DNA of 15,415 nucleotides from NCBI GenBank assembly GCA_947628025.1, contig CANQYH010000040.1:1-15415 (forward strand), in the 5' to 3' direction. The position numbers were made by a program, and so were the translations under genes. This document shows, piece after piece, positions 1-6,723 of the stretch. Positions within the stretch are counted from its first letter, which is position 1. Each line of letters begins with the position of its first letter. Source of the DNA: an uncultured Lachnospiraceae bacterium. GTDB lineage: Bacteria; Bacillota; Clostridia; Lachnospirales; Lachnospiraceae. The notes under the pieces are model-generated. The model worked only from the letters and a program-made list of their open reading frames with translations. It was not told the origin of the DNA and searched no databases.

Positions 1-68
1 GGGGAGGAGCGGCCTCACGGAACGTATTTTCAGGGAATAACCGACTGCAGCGGTTAGCGCGGCAGGAT
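1..68 (+). other. left-edge leader with possible end of an upstream gene
   Basis: This short stretch precedes the first clear start codon. Two forward frames end here in a stop: one reads from the window edge to TAG at 55-57, the other to TAA at 38-40. Either could be the tail of an upstream gene, and the sequence does not decide between them. The third frame, that of the 871-residue gene, is open to the window edge, so that gene could instead begin outside the window. No TTTGTAG element like those at 2704 and 4922 is present. Confidence 0.25.
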
Positions 69-2684
69 ATGGATATTTTCGATAAGATTTATATAGACGG
101 GCGTTCCATGAACGATCTCTGGCGGGAAAAGTATGCGGATCTGGACCCGGCGGAGCGGGAAGCGCTTATGAAAACGGAGTTTGCGGCGGCGCTTCTGTCC
201 GGGCGCAGGGTTGACGCGGCGCTGGAGATCGGCGGGACGGAGGTCGTGGAGCCGCTTTGGGTGCGGACGGCAAACGAACGGCTGGCACAGCGGATGTGGA
301 TCCGGGATGCGGAGCACGTCCCGGCGATGAGCGATGAGATCCTGGACGGGATCCGGGCTTCTCGGACGGCAGCGGACGACAGGAGGCTGGCTCTGAGAGA
401 CGCCCGAAGACGGGAAGAGCTGGAGAGGAACCGGCAGGAGGAAGCGGCGCGGCAGGCGGAGCAGCAGCGGTCCGCGCAGACGGAGCAGGAACGGACGGCG
501 CAGGAGCGGTCCGCGCAGACAGAGCCGGAACAGACGGCGCAGCAGCGATCCGTGCAGACGGAGCAGAGACAGTCAGAGCAGTCCGGGCCGCGCGCTGACA
601 GGAGACAGGCGCAGTTTAGGGAGGCGGATCCTGCGGAAATGGAACGGCCTTACGGCGACGGGCCGCGCCGCAGGAATGTCCGGGAGCCCGGGCTGCCGGG
701 AAACCTGGGGCAGCCGAGGACCGGGCCGGGCCAGGAGAGCAGTCCGGCGCCTGTCCGCAGGAGAACCAATATCCGGGAGATCTCGGCCCAGGAGCCGGGA
801 CGGCGGGCCCTGCGGGCGGCGGAGCAGATGGGGCTGCGCCCGCGTCCTCCGGTGACGGCCGCACTCACGGCGGAGACGATTCAGGACCGCTATGCGGACG
901 CGTACCGGCCCCTGATGGGACACGGTCCTACGCCGGAAGAGCTTTTTGACGCGGAACAGTTGGCGGCGTTTCGGGAACTCCGGCAGATGGAGACGTTCCC
1001 CCATGTCGCGAGCGCGGACGGCCTGATCACGCTGGCTCAGATGGATCTTCTGCGCAGCCGCGACGCCTCTCTGCTCGAAGTGGCGTCCGATTCCGGCTAC
1101 CGCAGCGAAAAGGAGTTAGAGACGGTGGCATATACCGAGGTGCTCTTAGAGTACGCGAAAGACCCGTCGAATCCGGAGAAATGCGGCAATCTGGCCCAAA
1201 ATCTGTACGAATGTATGCAGGGGATCTCGGATCTGGATGTGCAGGGCCGTCTGGCCGATCTGGTGGGGCTTTCCGGGGATCCCGTGGACCAGAGGGAACT
1301 CTGGAACCGGGTCAACGCTCCGGAAAACGAACCGAAAGTCAACGCGTTTTTCGTGTCCCTGCAGGAACTGACGGACAGAGCGCGGACGACGTTCCAGCCG
1401 TTTTTACATATGGAAGGGATGCCGGAGCTTACGGCGGCGCTTGAGGCGCAGCCGGGCTTTGCGGAGACGAAAGAGCGGTTCGAGGCGGCTCTCAGCAATT
1501 CCAGGGTACTCCGGCATGAGAGAGACTGGCTCTTTTCAGTGACGGAATTTGAGGCGGGCGGCGATACAAACGTCCGGGACGTGGCGGCCAGGGTCGGCGC
1601 GGAGGCGGTCCGCAATTATTTTGTCAGCGGCGGCCGGCTCAACGACATGCCGCAGAGGCTGGTCAGCAGCGCCGGCGGCGAGTTCCAGGATCAGATCGGC
1701 GAAGCGCTGCGGAAAAATCCCCAGAACGGCACGGGGATGGAAGATATGATGAACGGGCGGCTGAATCTGGAGGGCGCGGCCAGTCTTTTGGAGGCCGGGG
1801 CCGGAGATCTGGACACGGTACTTTTTGAGACCGGGAGAAAGCTGGACCGGCTGTCGGTCCGGGAGGGCGGACGCGCGGCGGCGGCGGTCTCCGACGGGAC
1901 TGCGGCCGCGCTGGAGAATCAGCTCCGCTTAAATGAGATGTGGTCAGAGCCCGAGGATCTGGAGGGTTTGACCCGGGTGGGCCTGATGGCGCTGAAAGGG
2001 CAGGGACTTACGGAAACGATGTCCGCGGAGCACCCGCAGGCGCGCAGCGACGTGCGGCAGGAGATGGCCGGTATGCTGTTCCCGCTGGGAGAGGGGCAGG
2101 AGCTGACGGAGCAGAATCTGGACGATCTGGCCGGTCTGTGCAGGAGGGCGGCGGAGAATCTGATGACGGCGGAGACGCCGCAGATCGACTGGAACGACCC
2201 GAAAGCGGTGGCGGACCAGGCCCCCTATATGACGGCGGTCCATCAGACCATCAGCGCGATCCGTCAGTTAAACGACCGCATCGGCCAGTTTGATGAGAGC
2301 AAAATGCTGGAGGGGGAGCTGGCGGATTCCCTGACCGCCCTGGATGTGATCGCTACCGCGGCGGCCGGAGTTTACAGCAACGACCGTCCTCTGAGCCACC
2401 GGCTGATCTATAAAAACGATCTGGATGCCTGCGCTCCCTATCTGAGCGGTACGACCCTGGGAGACGTGGCGCAGATGCTGCCGCCGGAAAAGAAAGCGAA
2501 GATGGCCGGTAATTTCTGGAAGAACGTCGGCGAACGTATCCCCGACCGGGAGACGGCCAGGAGCATGAAAGAGATCTATGCGGGCAATGCGGCCAGAAAG
2601 GCCGAAAGTCCCCGGCGCCAGGACCAGCTTACGGCAGGCGAAAACGAAGCGCCCGTAAGAGGGGCTGCCAGGAACAGGACATAA
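69..2684 (+). CDS. uncharacterised 871-residue helical protein, putative T4SS-associated protein
   Basis: I do not recognise this family. No signal peptide or membrane segment is visible, so the product is probably cytosolic or exported by a non-Sec route. Residues 8-55 form a module starting IDGRS (9-13) and ending near LLSG (42-45); a similar module occurs in the 667-residue neighbour. Residues about 104-190 are very rich in Arg, Glu and Gln and contain three 13-residue repeats. Residues 199-245 are basic and Pro/Gly-rich with two related tracts, RRRNVRE (200-206) and RRRTNIRE (230-237). The rest, to about 840, looks alpha-helical, and the tail is charged and polar. The ATG at 69 has only AGGA one base upstream, a poor site, and the frame is open leftwards, so the true start is uncertain. 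Location beside a conjugation module suggests an accessory protein or secreted substrate, by inference only. Confidence 0.85.
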   Translation: MDIFDKIYIDGRSMNDLWREKYADLDPAEREALMKTEFAAALLSGRRVDAALEIGGTEVVEPLWVRTANERLAQRMWIRDAEHVPAMSDEILDGIRASRTAADDRRLALRDARRREELERNRQEEAARQAEQQRSAQTEQERTAQERSAQTEPEQTAQQRSVQTEQRQSEQSGPRADRRQAQFREADPAEMERPYGDGPRRRNVREPGLPGNLGQPRTGPGQESSPAPVRRRTNIREISAQEPGRRALRAAEQMGLRPRPPVTAALTAETIQDRYADAYRPLMGHGPTPEELFDAEQLAAFRELRQMETFPHVASADGLITLAQMDLLRSRDASLLEVASDSGYRSEKELETVAYTEVLLEYAKDPSNPEKCGNLAQNLYECMQGISDLDVQGRLADLVGLSGDPVDQRELWNRVNAPENEPKVNAFFVSLQELTDRARTTFQPFLHMEGMPELTAALEAQPGFAETKERFEAALSNSRVLRHERDWLFSVTEFEAGGDTNVRDVAARVGAEAVRNYFVSGGRLNDMPQRLVSSAGGEFQDQIGEALRKNPQNGTGMEDMMNGRLNLEGAASLLEAGAGDLDTVLFETGRKLDRLSVREGGRAAAAVSDGTAAALENQLRLNEMWSEPEDLEGLTRVGLMALKGQGLTETMSAEHPQARSDVRQEMAGMLFPLGEGQELTEQNLDDLAGLCRRAAENLMTAETPQIDWNDPKAVADQAPYMTAVHQTISAIRQLNDRIGQFDESKMLEGELADSLTALDVIATAAAGVYSNDRPLSHRLIYKNDLDACAPYLSGTTLGDVAQMLPPEKKAKMAGNFWKNVGERIPDRETARSMKEIYAGNAARKAESPRRQDQLTAGENEAPVRGAARNRT
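468..584 (+). repeat. three tandem 39-bp repeats (13 residues each)
   Basis: Within the 871-residue gene, three consecutive in-frame 39-bp units start at 468, 507 and 546. They encode RSAQTEQERTAQE, RSAQTEPEQTAQQ and RSVQTEQRQSEQS. The units are close but not identical, as expected from slippage followed by drift, and they lie in an Arg/Glu/Gln-rich, probably extended or coiled-coil segment. Copy number may vary between strains. Confidence 0.85.
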
Positions 2685-2703
2685 TGATACGGACCGGAAA
2701 GCG

Positions 2704-2739
2704 TTTGTAGACATTTTGTAGCAGTCTGCGTGCTAGGAT
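2704..2739 (+). promoter_or_regulatory. promoter with TTTGTAG direct repeats (copy A)
   Basis: Two identical TTTGTAG heptamers (2704-2710 and 2715-2721) are separated by 4 nt, an 11-bp period. A 12-nt gap follows, then TAGGAT (2734-2739) preceded by TGC, which reads as an extended -10. The hexamer 17 nt upstream of the -10 does not resemble TTGACA. The same arrangement recurs at 4922-4957. Seven-plus-four direct repeats placed just upstream of a -10 are typical of OmpR/PhoB-family activator sites. I infer an activator-dependent promoter for the 667-residue gene, with a leader of roughly 45 nt. Confidence 0.7.
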
Positions 2740-2790
2740 ACACGTAAGAAACCATGGATCGTATCATTTTACAAATAGGGAGAGGTTATT

Positions 2791-4794
2791 ATGGCACTTT
2801 TGGAGATTGCGACTACAAGTACAGAAATGCCGGCACTGACCGGCCTGGGGCTGGATCCGCTGCTGGTGGGCACCCATATGACGTATGACCCGCAGTTCGA
2901 AAACAGGCAGCCGTTTGCCAACTTTATCCAGGGAAACGTGGATATGCGCGGCGCGGATTCGCTTTTCAAAACGGGAGGGTATTATGAAAAGGCATCGGAG
3001 AAGTTTAAGGAGCTCTTTGGCGATGCCGACAAGAATTACGAGTGTACGGCCGAGACAGTCAGCGACGCCGTGCAGAGACTGCGCATCGACGGGAAGTCCT
3101 ACGCGGATCGGTTCAACCTGCCGGATATCGATGAGAATAACTTTCGGTTTGTCGTGTGCCAGGTCATGGAGAACCTGACCCGCGGCTCCATTGCCCAGAG
3201 TTTCTATAATTCCCGGAGCCCGATGAAAGTCACGCTGACCAGTGGGAACAGCGGCGCGCCCGCGCCTGTTCAGGCGGTCATTCCTCCGGAGCCGGCGGTA
3301 CGGGAGGAGCCGGTGGAGCCGCAGGGACCGGGGTGGTTCAAACGGTTCATGCACCGGTTCGGTATGTTCAAGCAGGATTTTCAGCAGTATGACGAGGCGA
3401 AGCAGCGCTATAGCGAGCAAAAAGCACTTTACGAGCAGGAAGTGAATAAGAAAGCCGCTTACGAAGCCAACAAGCCGAAAGCGGAGAACGAGGCCAAGCG
3501 GGTAGCCGGCATCGTAGAGGCGAGGATGCAGCCGGACGCCGCGAGAAGGCAGCTGGTGGAGCAGACCCTGCAGGATCCGCAAAAGCGGAGCGAGCTGCAC
3601 AGCGCGGCGAAAGAGATGATGGGAAAGATCCCGTTTGAGTCCAACGATAAGGTCAACGCCACGCTGGCGCAGTTCTTTGAGGGGTATCATCCCGCGACCG
3701 TCGAGGAGATCCAGCTTCCGGACGGACCGGAGCGCCAGCAGGTGATGGCCCAGAGAAATCAGCTCACAGTCAGATGCGGCCTGCAGGGCATGGGACGTCC
3801 CTCCAGCGTGCTGACGGATCTGATGGCGTATGCGATGACGTACGGCGGCGCGGACGGCAAGGGGATGACCCTGGAGCAGCTTCTGGACACTATAAACGAT
3901 CCGTCCAAATCGGACGTTTTAAAGACGATCGGCAAAAACTTTGCGGATGATTTCAGCATCACGTTCCAGCCGGTGGGGACGACGCTCCCCGAAGTAAAGA
4001 GCGAGGACATTTCTGAGGAAAAAAGGAACCGGATGGCAGACCGGATGACAGGGATGTTTAAGACCCTGGGAGAGCAGCGTCTTGAGCATTTCGACCCGCT
4101 GAATGTGACGGATATCCGTGAGAAGGGCGGACACAATTATGTGGTTGCGCGTATGGGCATGGATCTGGGGCAGATGCTGGGGGGAGGTTCTTCGCTTTGT
4201 AAGGATATTTTCAGCCGCATCGACAACAGACTGCGGGCCGAGCATCTGTCGCCTTTGAGCGAGCGGAAAGCGCAGGCGTCGGCGGCCAAGACCATCGGCG
4301 ACGCGGCGACCGCGGTAGGGGAAGTGTTTGCCAAGGACGATTTCCAGTCGGGAACGCTCCATCCGGCCCCGAGAGGTACGCGGCAGCAGCAGGCGGATAT
4401 ACGGCCCGGCCATATGGTGTCGGCCCTGTACTATCCGGAAGATCTGGGACAGCTCCAGGGCAAGAAAGTGAGCGAGCTTACGTCGTCGGAGATCTGGTAC
4501 GGCAATACCGCGGCTACAAAGCTGATCCAGAACCCCGAGAAAATGATGTACGACGTCCTGAACCAGGGCGCGCCGCTGACCGTGACGAATTTTACGCTCA
4601 ATTTCGCGAATATAAAGACCAGGGAGGTCGCGAAGACGGCCGACTTTGCTCCGACCAATATTAACAATCTGGTGCAGCAGGAGCCGACGGCCAGGAGGCA
4701 GAGCGGCCACCAGCGTTCGAGGAGCAATTCTCTCACACAGGAGGGACGCAATCTGGGGACTCAGCAGCGCACGACGCGCGCTATGGGCGGCTGA
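2791..4794 (+). CDS. uncharacterised 667-residue protein, putative T4SS-associated protein
   Basis: I cannot assign a known family. There is no Sec signal or clear membrane span. Visible parts in order: residues 94-140 hold a module beginning IDGKS (99-103) and ending near NLTRG (128-132), resembling the start of the 871-residue protein; residues 150-180 are a Pro/Glu-rich linker; residues 182-195 are an aromatic/basic amphipathic stretch (WFKRFMHRFGMFK); residues about 197-245 are a likely coiled coil; the remainder is mixed alpha/beta. The basic, polar tail carries RSRSNSLT at 642-649, nearly matched in the second TrbL. The start is firm: AGGGAGAGG (2777-2785) lies 5 nt before the ATG. It has its own promoter copy A and is followed by a gap with promoter copy B, so it may be a single-gene unit co-regulated with the operon downstream. 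A role as a T4SS substrate or accessory factor is inferred. Confidence 0.88.
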   Translation: MALLEIATTSTEMPALTGLGLDPLLVGTHMTYDPQFENRQPFANFIQGNVDMRGADSLFKTGGYYEKASEKFKELFGDADKNYECTAETVSDAVQRLRIDGKSYADRFNLPDIDENNFRFVVCQVMENLTRGSIAQSFYNSRSPMKVTLTSGNSGAPAPVQAVIPPEPAVREEPVEPQGPGWFKRFMHRFGMFKQDFQQYDEAKQRYSEQKALYEQEVNKKAAYEANKPKAENEAKRVAGIVEARMQPDAARRQLVEQTLQDPQKRSELHSAAKEMMGKIPFESNDKVNATLAQFFEGYHPATVEEIQLPDGPERQQVMAQRNQLTVRCGLQGMGRPSSVLTDLMAYAMTYGGADGKGMTLEQLLDTINDPSKSDVLKTIGKNFADDFSITFQPVGTTLPEVKSEDISEEKRNRMADRMTGMFKTLGEQRLEHFDPLNVTDIREKGGHNYVVARMGMDLGQMLGGGSSLCKDIFSRIDNRLRAEHLSPLSERKAQASAAKTIGDAATAVGEVFAKDDFQSGTLHPAPRGTRQQQADIRPGHMVSALYYPEDLGQLQGKKVSELTSSEIWYGNTAATKLIQNPEKMMYDVLNQGAPLTVTNFTLNFANIKTREVAKTADFAPTNINNLVQQEPTARRQSGHQRSRSNSLTQEGRNLGTQQRTTRAMGG

Positions 4795-4870
4795 TCCGGG
4801 ACCGGCACGGCGTAAAAGGCGGCGGACCGGCGGGAGAATGATTGAAAATAAAACAGGTACGGCGGCATGG

Positions 4871-4899
4871 GCATCCCTGCGGTTTTTCAGCAGGGGTGC
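4871..4899 (+). terminator. possible terminator or leader hairpin after the 667-residue gene
   Basis: Arms GCATCCCTGC (4871-4880) and GCAGGGGTGC (4890-4899) can pair over 10 bp with one G-U wobble and a 9-nt loop. It sits about 75 nt after the stop codon of the 667-residue gene and ends 22 nt before promoter copy B, a sensible place for a terminator. The run of T expected after an intrinsic terminator is weak (TTAGGACGTTT), so the role is uncertain. Confidence 0.4.
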
Positions 4900-4921
4900 T
4901 TAGGACGTTTAAAACGATACG

Positions 4922-4957
4922 TTTGTAGTCTTTTTGTAGTACATCGGCTGCTAAGAT
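4922..4957 (+). promoter_or_regulatory. promoter with TTTGTAG direct repeats (copy B)
   Basis: TTTGTAG occurs at 4922-4928 and 4933-4939 with a 4-nt spacer. Then come 12 nt and TAAGAT (4952-4957), preceded by TGC as in copy A. The heptamers and all spacings match copy A exactly while most of the intervening bases differ, which points to conserved function. It should drive the DUF1292-STAS-CPBP cassette and, because later gaps are short and lack promoters I can see, possibly the whole secretion operon. The leader would be about 98 nt and very GC-rich. Confidence 0.7.
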
Positions 4958-5061
4958 AAAGAAAGATAGTTACGCTGCGGACCGGACCGCGTTTCAGCGG
5001 GCGCGGGCCCGAGCGGGCGGAGGCGAAAGCGGCCGGCGGGATGTAAAACGGAGGGGCGCAT

Positions 5062-5496
5062 ATGGAAAAACGGCAGATGCAGTTCGTGCTGGAGATGCCG
5101 GACGGAACGGAGAAAGAGTTTGAGGTCATCGGCGTGTTCGGCGTGGAGGACCGGGATTATATGGCGCTGGAGCCTGTGGGGGCTTCGGGCGCTGAGGCAT
5201 ACCTGATCGGGTTCCACGCGGGACCGGAGGACGAGATCGTGCTGGATCCGATCGAGGACGATGAGGAATACGCTTATATTTCAAAAGTGTTTCTGGATCT
5301 CTTCAATCAGGAAGAGACGGAGCTTTACGATCTGCAGCCCATGTATGAGGAAGAGGACGCGCTTTTGGAGAGTCTGGCCGAGGAGGAGGAATACTGCTTC
5401 GAGGACGCAGAGGGCCGGCTTTTCCTTTACGATGAGAACGGCGGGATCGTCTATCTGAACGAGAACGGCGAATTTATATGGGAAGATCCGCTGTGA
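5062..5496 (+). CDS. DUF1292 family acidic protein
   Basis: This 144-residue, strongly acidic protein matches the DUF1292 (YrzB-like) pattern: a strand ending DGTE (14-17), a middle GVEDRDYMAL strand (27-36), and an acidic PIEDDEEY (63-70) followed by a hydrophobic helix with VFLDLF (76-81). The biochemical role of DUF1292 is not known to me. Residues about 110-144 add a tail of two or three short strand-turn units (EGRLFLYDENG, IVYLNENGEF) beyond the usual roughly 90-residue core. GGAGGGG (5050-5056) precedes the ATG by 5 nt. It is the first gene after promoter copy B, 55 nt before the STAS gene. Placement at the head of a secretion operon hints at a regulatory or adaptor role, which is inference. 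Confidence 0.8.
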   Translation: MEKRQMQFVLEMPDGTEKEFEVIGVFGVEDRDYMALEPVGASGAEAYLIGFHAGPEDEIVLDPIEDDEEYAYISKVFLDLFNQEETELYDLQPMYEEEDALLESLAEEEEYCFEDAEGRLFLYDENGGIVYLNENGEFIWEDPL

Positions 5497-5551
5497 TCCG
5501 GCGGCGGGAAACAAAAAGTAAAATATTTAAATAAGGAAAGGAATCCATGTT

Positions 5552-5833
5552 ATGAGCGAAGTCGTATACAAAACACCGAAAAGGATCGACACGAACACCA
5601 ATACCGCCGTCGACGCGGAGATCAAGGCGCTGCTGGCCCAGGGAGTGAAAGAACTGACGATCGATATGGCCGACACTTCCTACATCAGCTCGGTGGGCCT
5701 GCGGGTCATGCTGGCGACCCAGAAAGCGTTAAACAAAAGCAAAGGCACTCTGGTGATCCGCAACGTATGTCCCCAGGTGCATGAGGTGTTCGATATCACA
5801 GGCTTCTCCGGCTTTTTGAACATCGAGGGCTGA
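5552..5833 (+). CDS. STAS-domain protein (anti-sigma factor antagonist-like)
   Basis: This 93-residue protein is a single STAS domain. The hallmark strand-loop-helix reads LTIDMADTSYISSVGLRVML (35-54). Aligned with SpoIIAA/RsbV, where the phosphoserine lies in the DSSG motif, the equivalent here is ISSVG, making Ser47 the likely phosphorylation site; the preceding Asp is replaced by Ser46. In the family, the unphosphorylated form binds an anti-sigma factor or kinase, and a PP2C phosphatase reactivates it. No kinase or phosphatase partner lies in the window. AAGGAAAGG about 10 nt upstream supports the ATG at 5552; an ATG at 5547 meets a stop at once. The stop is 2 nt from the CPBP start, so the two are likely co-translated. 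It could regulate expression or assembly of the secretion system, as inference. Confidence 0.9.
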   Translation: MSEVVYKTPKRIDTNTNTAVDAEIKALLAQGVKELTIDMADTSYISSVGLRVMLATQKALNKSKGTLVIRNVCPQVHEVFDITGFSGFLNIEG

Positions 5834-5835
5834 TC

Positions 5836-6669
5836 ATGGAGGAGAAAAGCTTTCAGCAGAAGCTGTGGATCTGGATCGCCGTATTCCTGAAAGGCGCCCG
5901 GCCGCTGCTCTGGTATATCCTGATGCCGGCCCTGTCCATGTCGCTGGGATACGTGCTGTTCCATTCCGATATGGATGCGGTAGAGTTTTTCTCCTACGGC
6001 AGCAATTTTTACACGGCCGTCGGGATGCTTTTGACGATCTACGTGCTGTACCGCGGGTCCCGGAAGCGGGGGCACCGTTTTTTTGAGGACGCCAGTCTCT
6101 ATCTGGACCAGCTGGACTGGAAAAAATGCGCGGCCGCGTTCGGGTTCGGGATCGCGATGGCGGTAGCCGTTTCCTCGGCGATCACGCTGCTGCCCCGATG
6201 GGGGATCACGAACGATTATTCGGACGCTTCGCAGAATATGTTCCGCGGAAGAGACGTGCTTTTTACGATCGTGACGACGGTGCTCACAGCGCCGCTGGCG
6301 GAGGAGATCGTGTTCCGGGGCTACATGCTGAACACGTTTTTGGAGTATTTTGACGAGAAATGGTCGGTCGTTTTTGTCAGCGCCATCTTCGCCGTCTGCC
6401 ACGGGGAGCTGCTGTGGATCCTGTACGCCTTTGGCATGGGGGCGATCCTGGCCTGGGTGTCCGTCCGGGAGGACAATATCTGCTACGGGATCCTGCTGCA
6501 TATCGGCTTTAACCTGCCGTCCATGGTCAACTGGCTGATCCGTGCCAGCGTGCCGGCTTCGCAGGTACTGTTCGAAGGATGGTGGATGATCCTGGCCTAC
6601 GGGATCGCCGGCGGTCTGGTCTCGGTGCTCATTTACCGCTGGTACTTTAGGTATTCCGGCATACGATAG
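5836..6669 (+). CDS. CPBP family intramembrane metalloprotease (CAAX/Rce1-type)
   Basis: This 277-residue polytopic membrane protein has the CPBP/ABI signature. EEIVFR (156-161) supplies the paired glutamates and arginine, FAVCHG places His189, and LHIGFN gives His222 and Asn226, the expected second and third motifs. Several hydrophobic segments surround them. Family members are membrane-embedded proteases, some of them immunity proteins for bacteriocins or peptide-export factors. All catalytic residues appear present. It starts 2 nt after the STAS stop and ends 54 nt before the coupling-protein start. Here it might process a pheromone, anti-sigma factor or secreted component, or protect the host cell; the sequence does not decide. 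Confidence 0.92.
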   Translation: MEEKSFQQKLWIWIAVFLKGARPLLWYILMPALSMSLGYVLFHSDMDAVEFFSYGSNFYTAVGMLLTIYVLYRGSRKRGHRFFEDASLYLDQLDWKKCAAAFGFGIAMAVAVSSAITLLPRWGITNDYSDASQNMFRGRDVLFTIVTTVLTAPLAEEIVFRGYMLNTFLEYFDEKWSVVFVSAIFAVCHGELLWILYAFGMGAILAWVSVREDNICYGILLHIGFNLPSMVNWLIRASVPASQVLFEGWWMILAYGIAGGLVSVLIYRWYFRYSGIR

Positions 6670-6710
6670 TTTTAAACGATCTGCTTTCCGTTGGGGGAGC
6701 GCCAGTCTGA

Positions 6711-6717
6711 GAGGAGG
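6711..6717 (+). promoter_or_regulatory. ribosome binding site fixing the coupling-protein start
   Basis: GAGGAGG lies 6 nt before the ATG at 6724. An in-frame TTG at 6691 would give a protein 11 residues longer, but it has no good site before it and this site would then lie inside the coding sequence. The ATG at 6724 is therefore preferred. Confidence 0.8.
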
Positions 6718-6723
6718 ATAAGG

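Noticed and set aside
2685..2766. Inverted repeat TGATACG / CGTATCA flanking promoter copy A, followed by TTTT
   Set aside because: Arms of 7 bp with a 68-nt loop are unlikely to act as a terminator, and the repeat is absent around copy B.
2764..3690. 308-codon open frame on the minus strand
   Set aside because: Shadow of the 667-residue gene, which has a strong ribosome binding site and its own promoter; no domain seen in the antisense product.
5497..5551. AT-rich stretch before the STAS gene as a promoter
   Set aside because: TAAAAT occurs but no suitable -35 lies at the right distance; the stretch probably just keeps the ribosome binding site open.
6670..6723. Possible promoter before the coupling-protein gene
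   Set aside because: The 54-nt gap has no TTTGTAG repeat and no convincing -35/-10 pair; read-through from promoter B is simpler.
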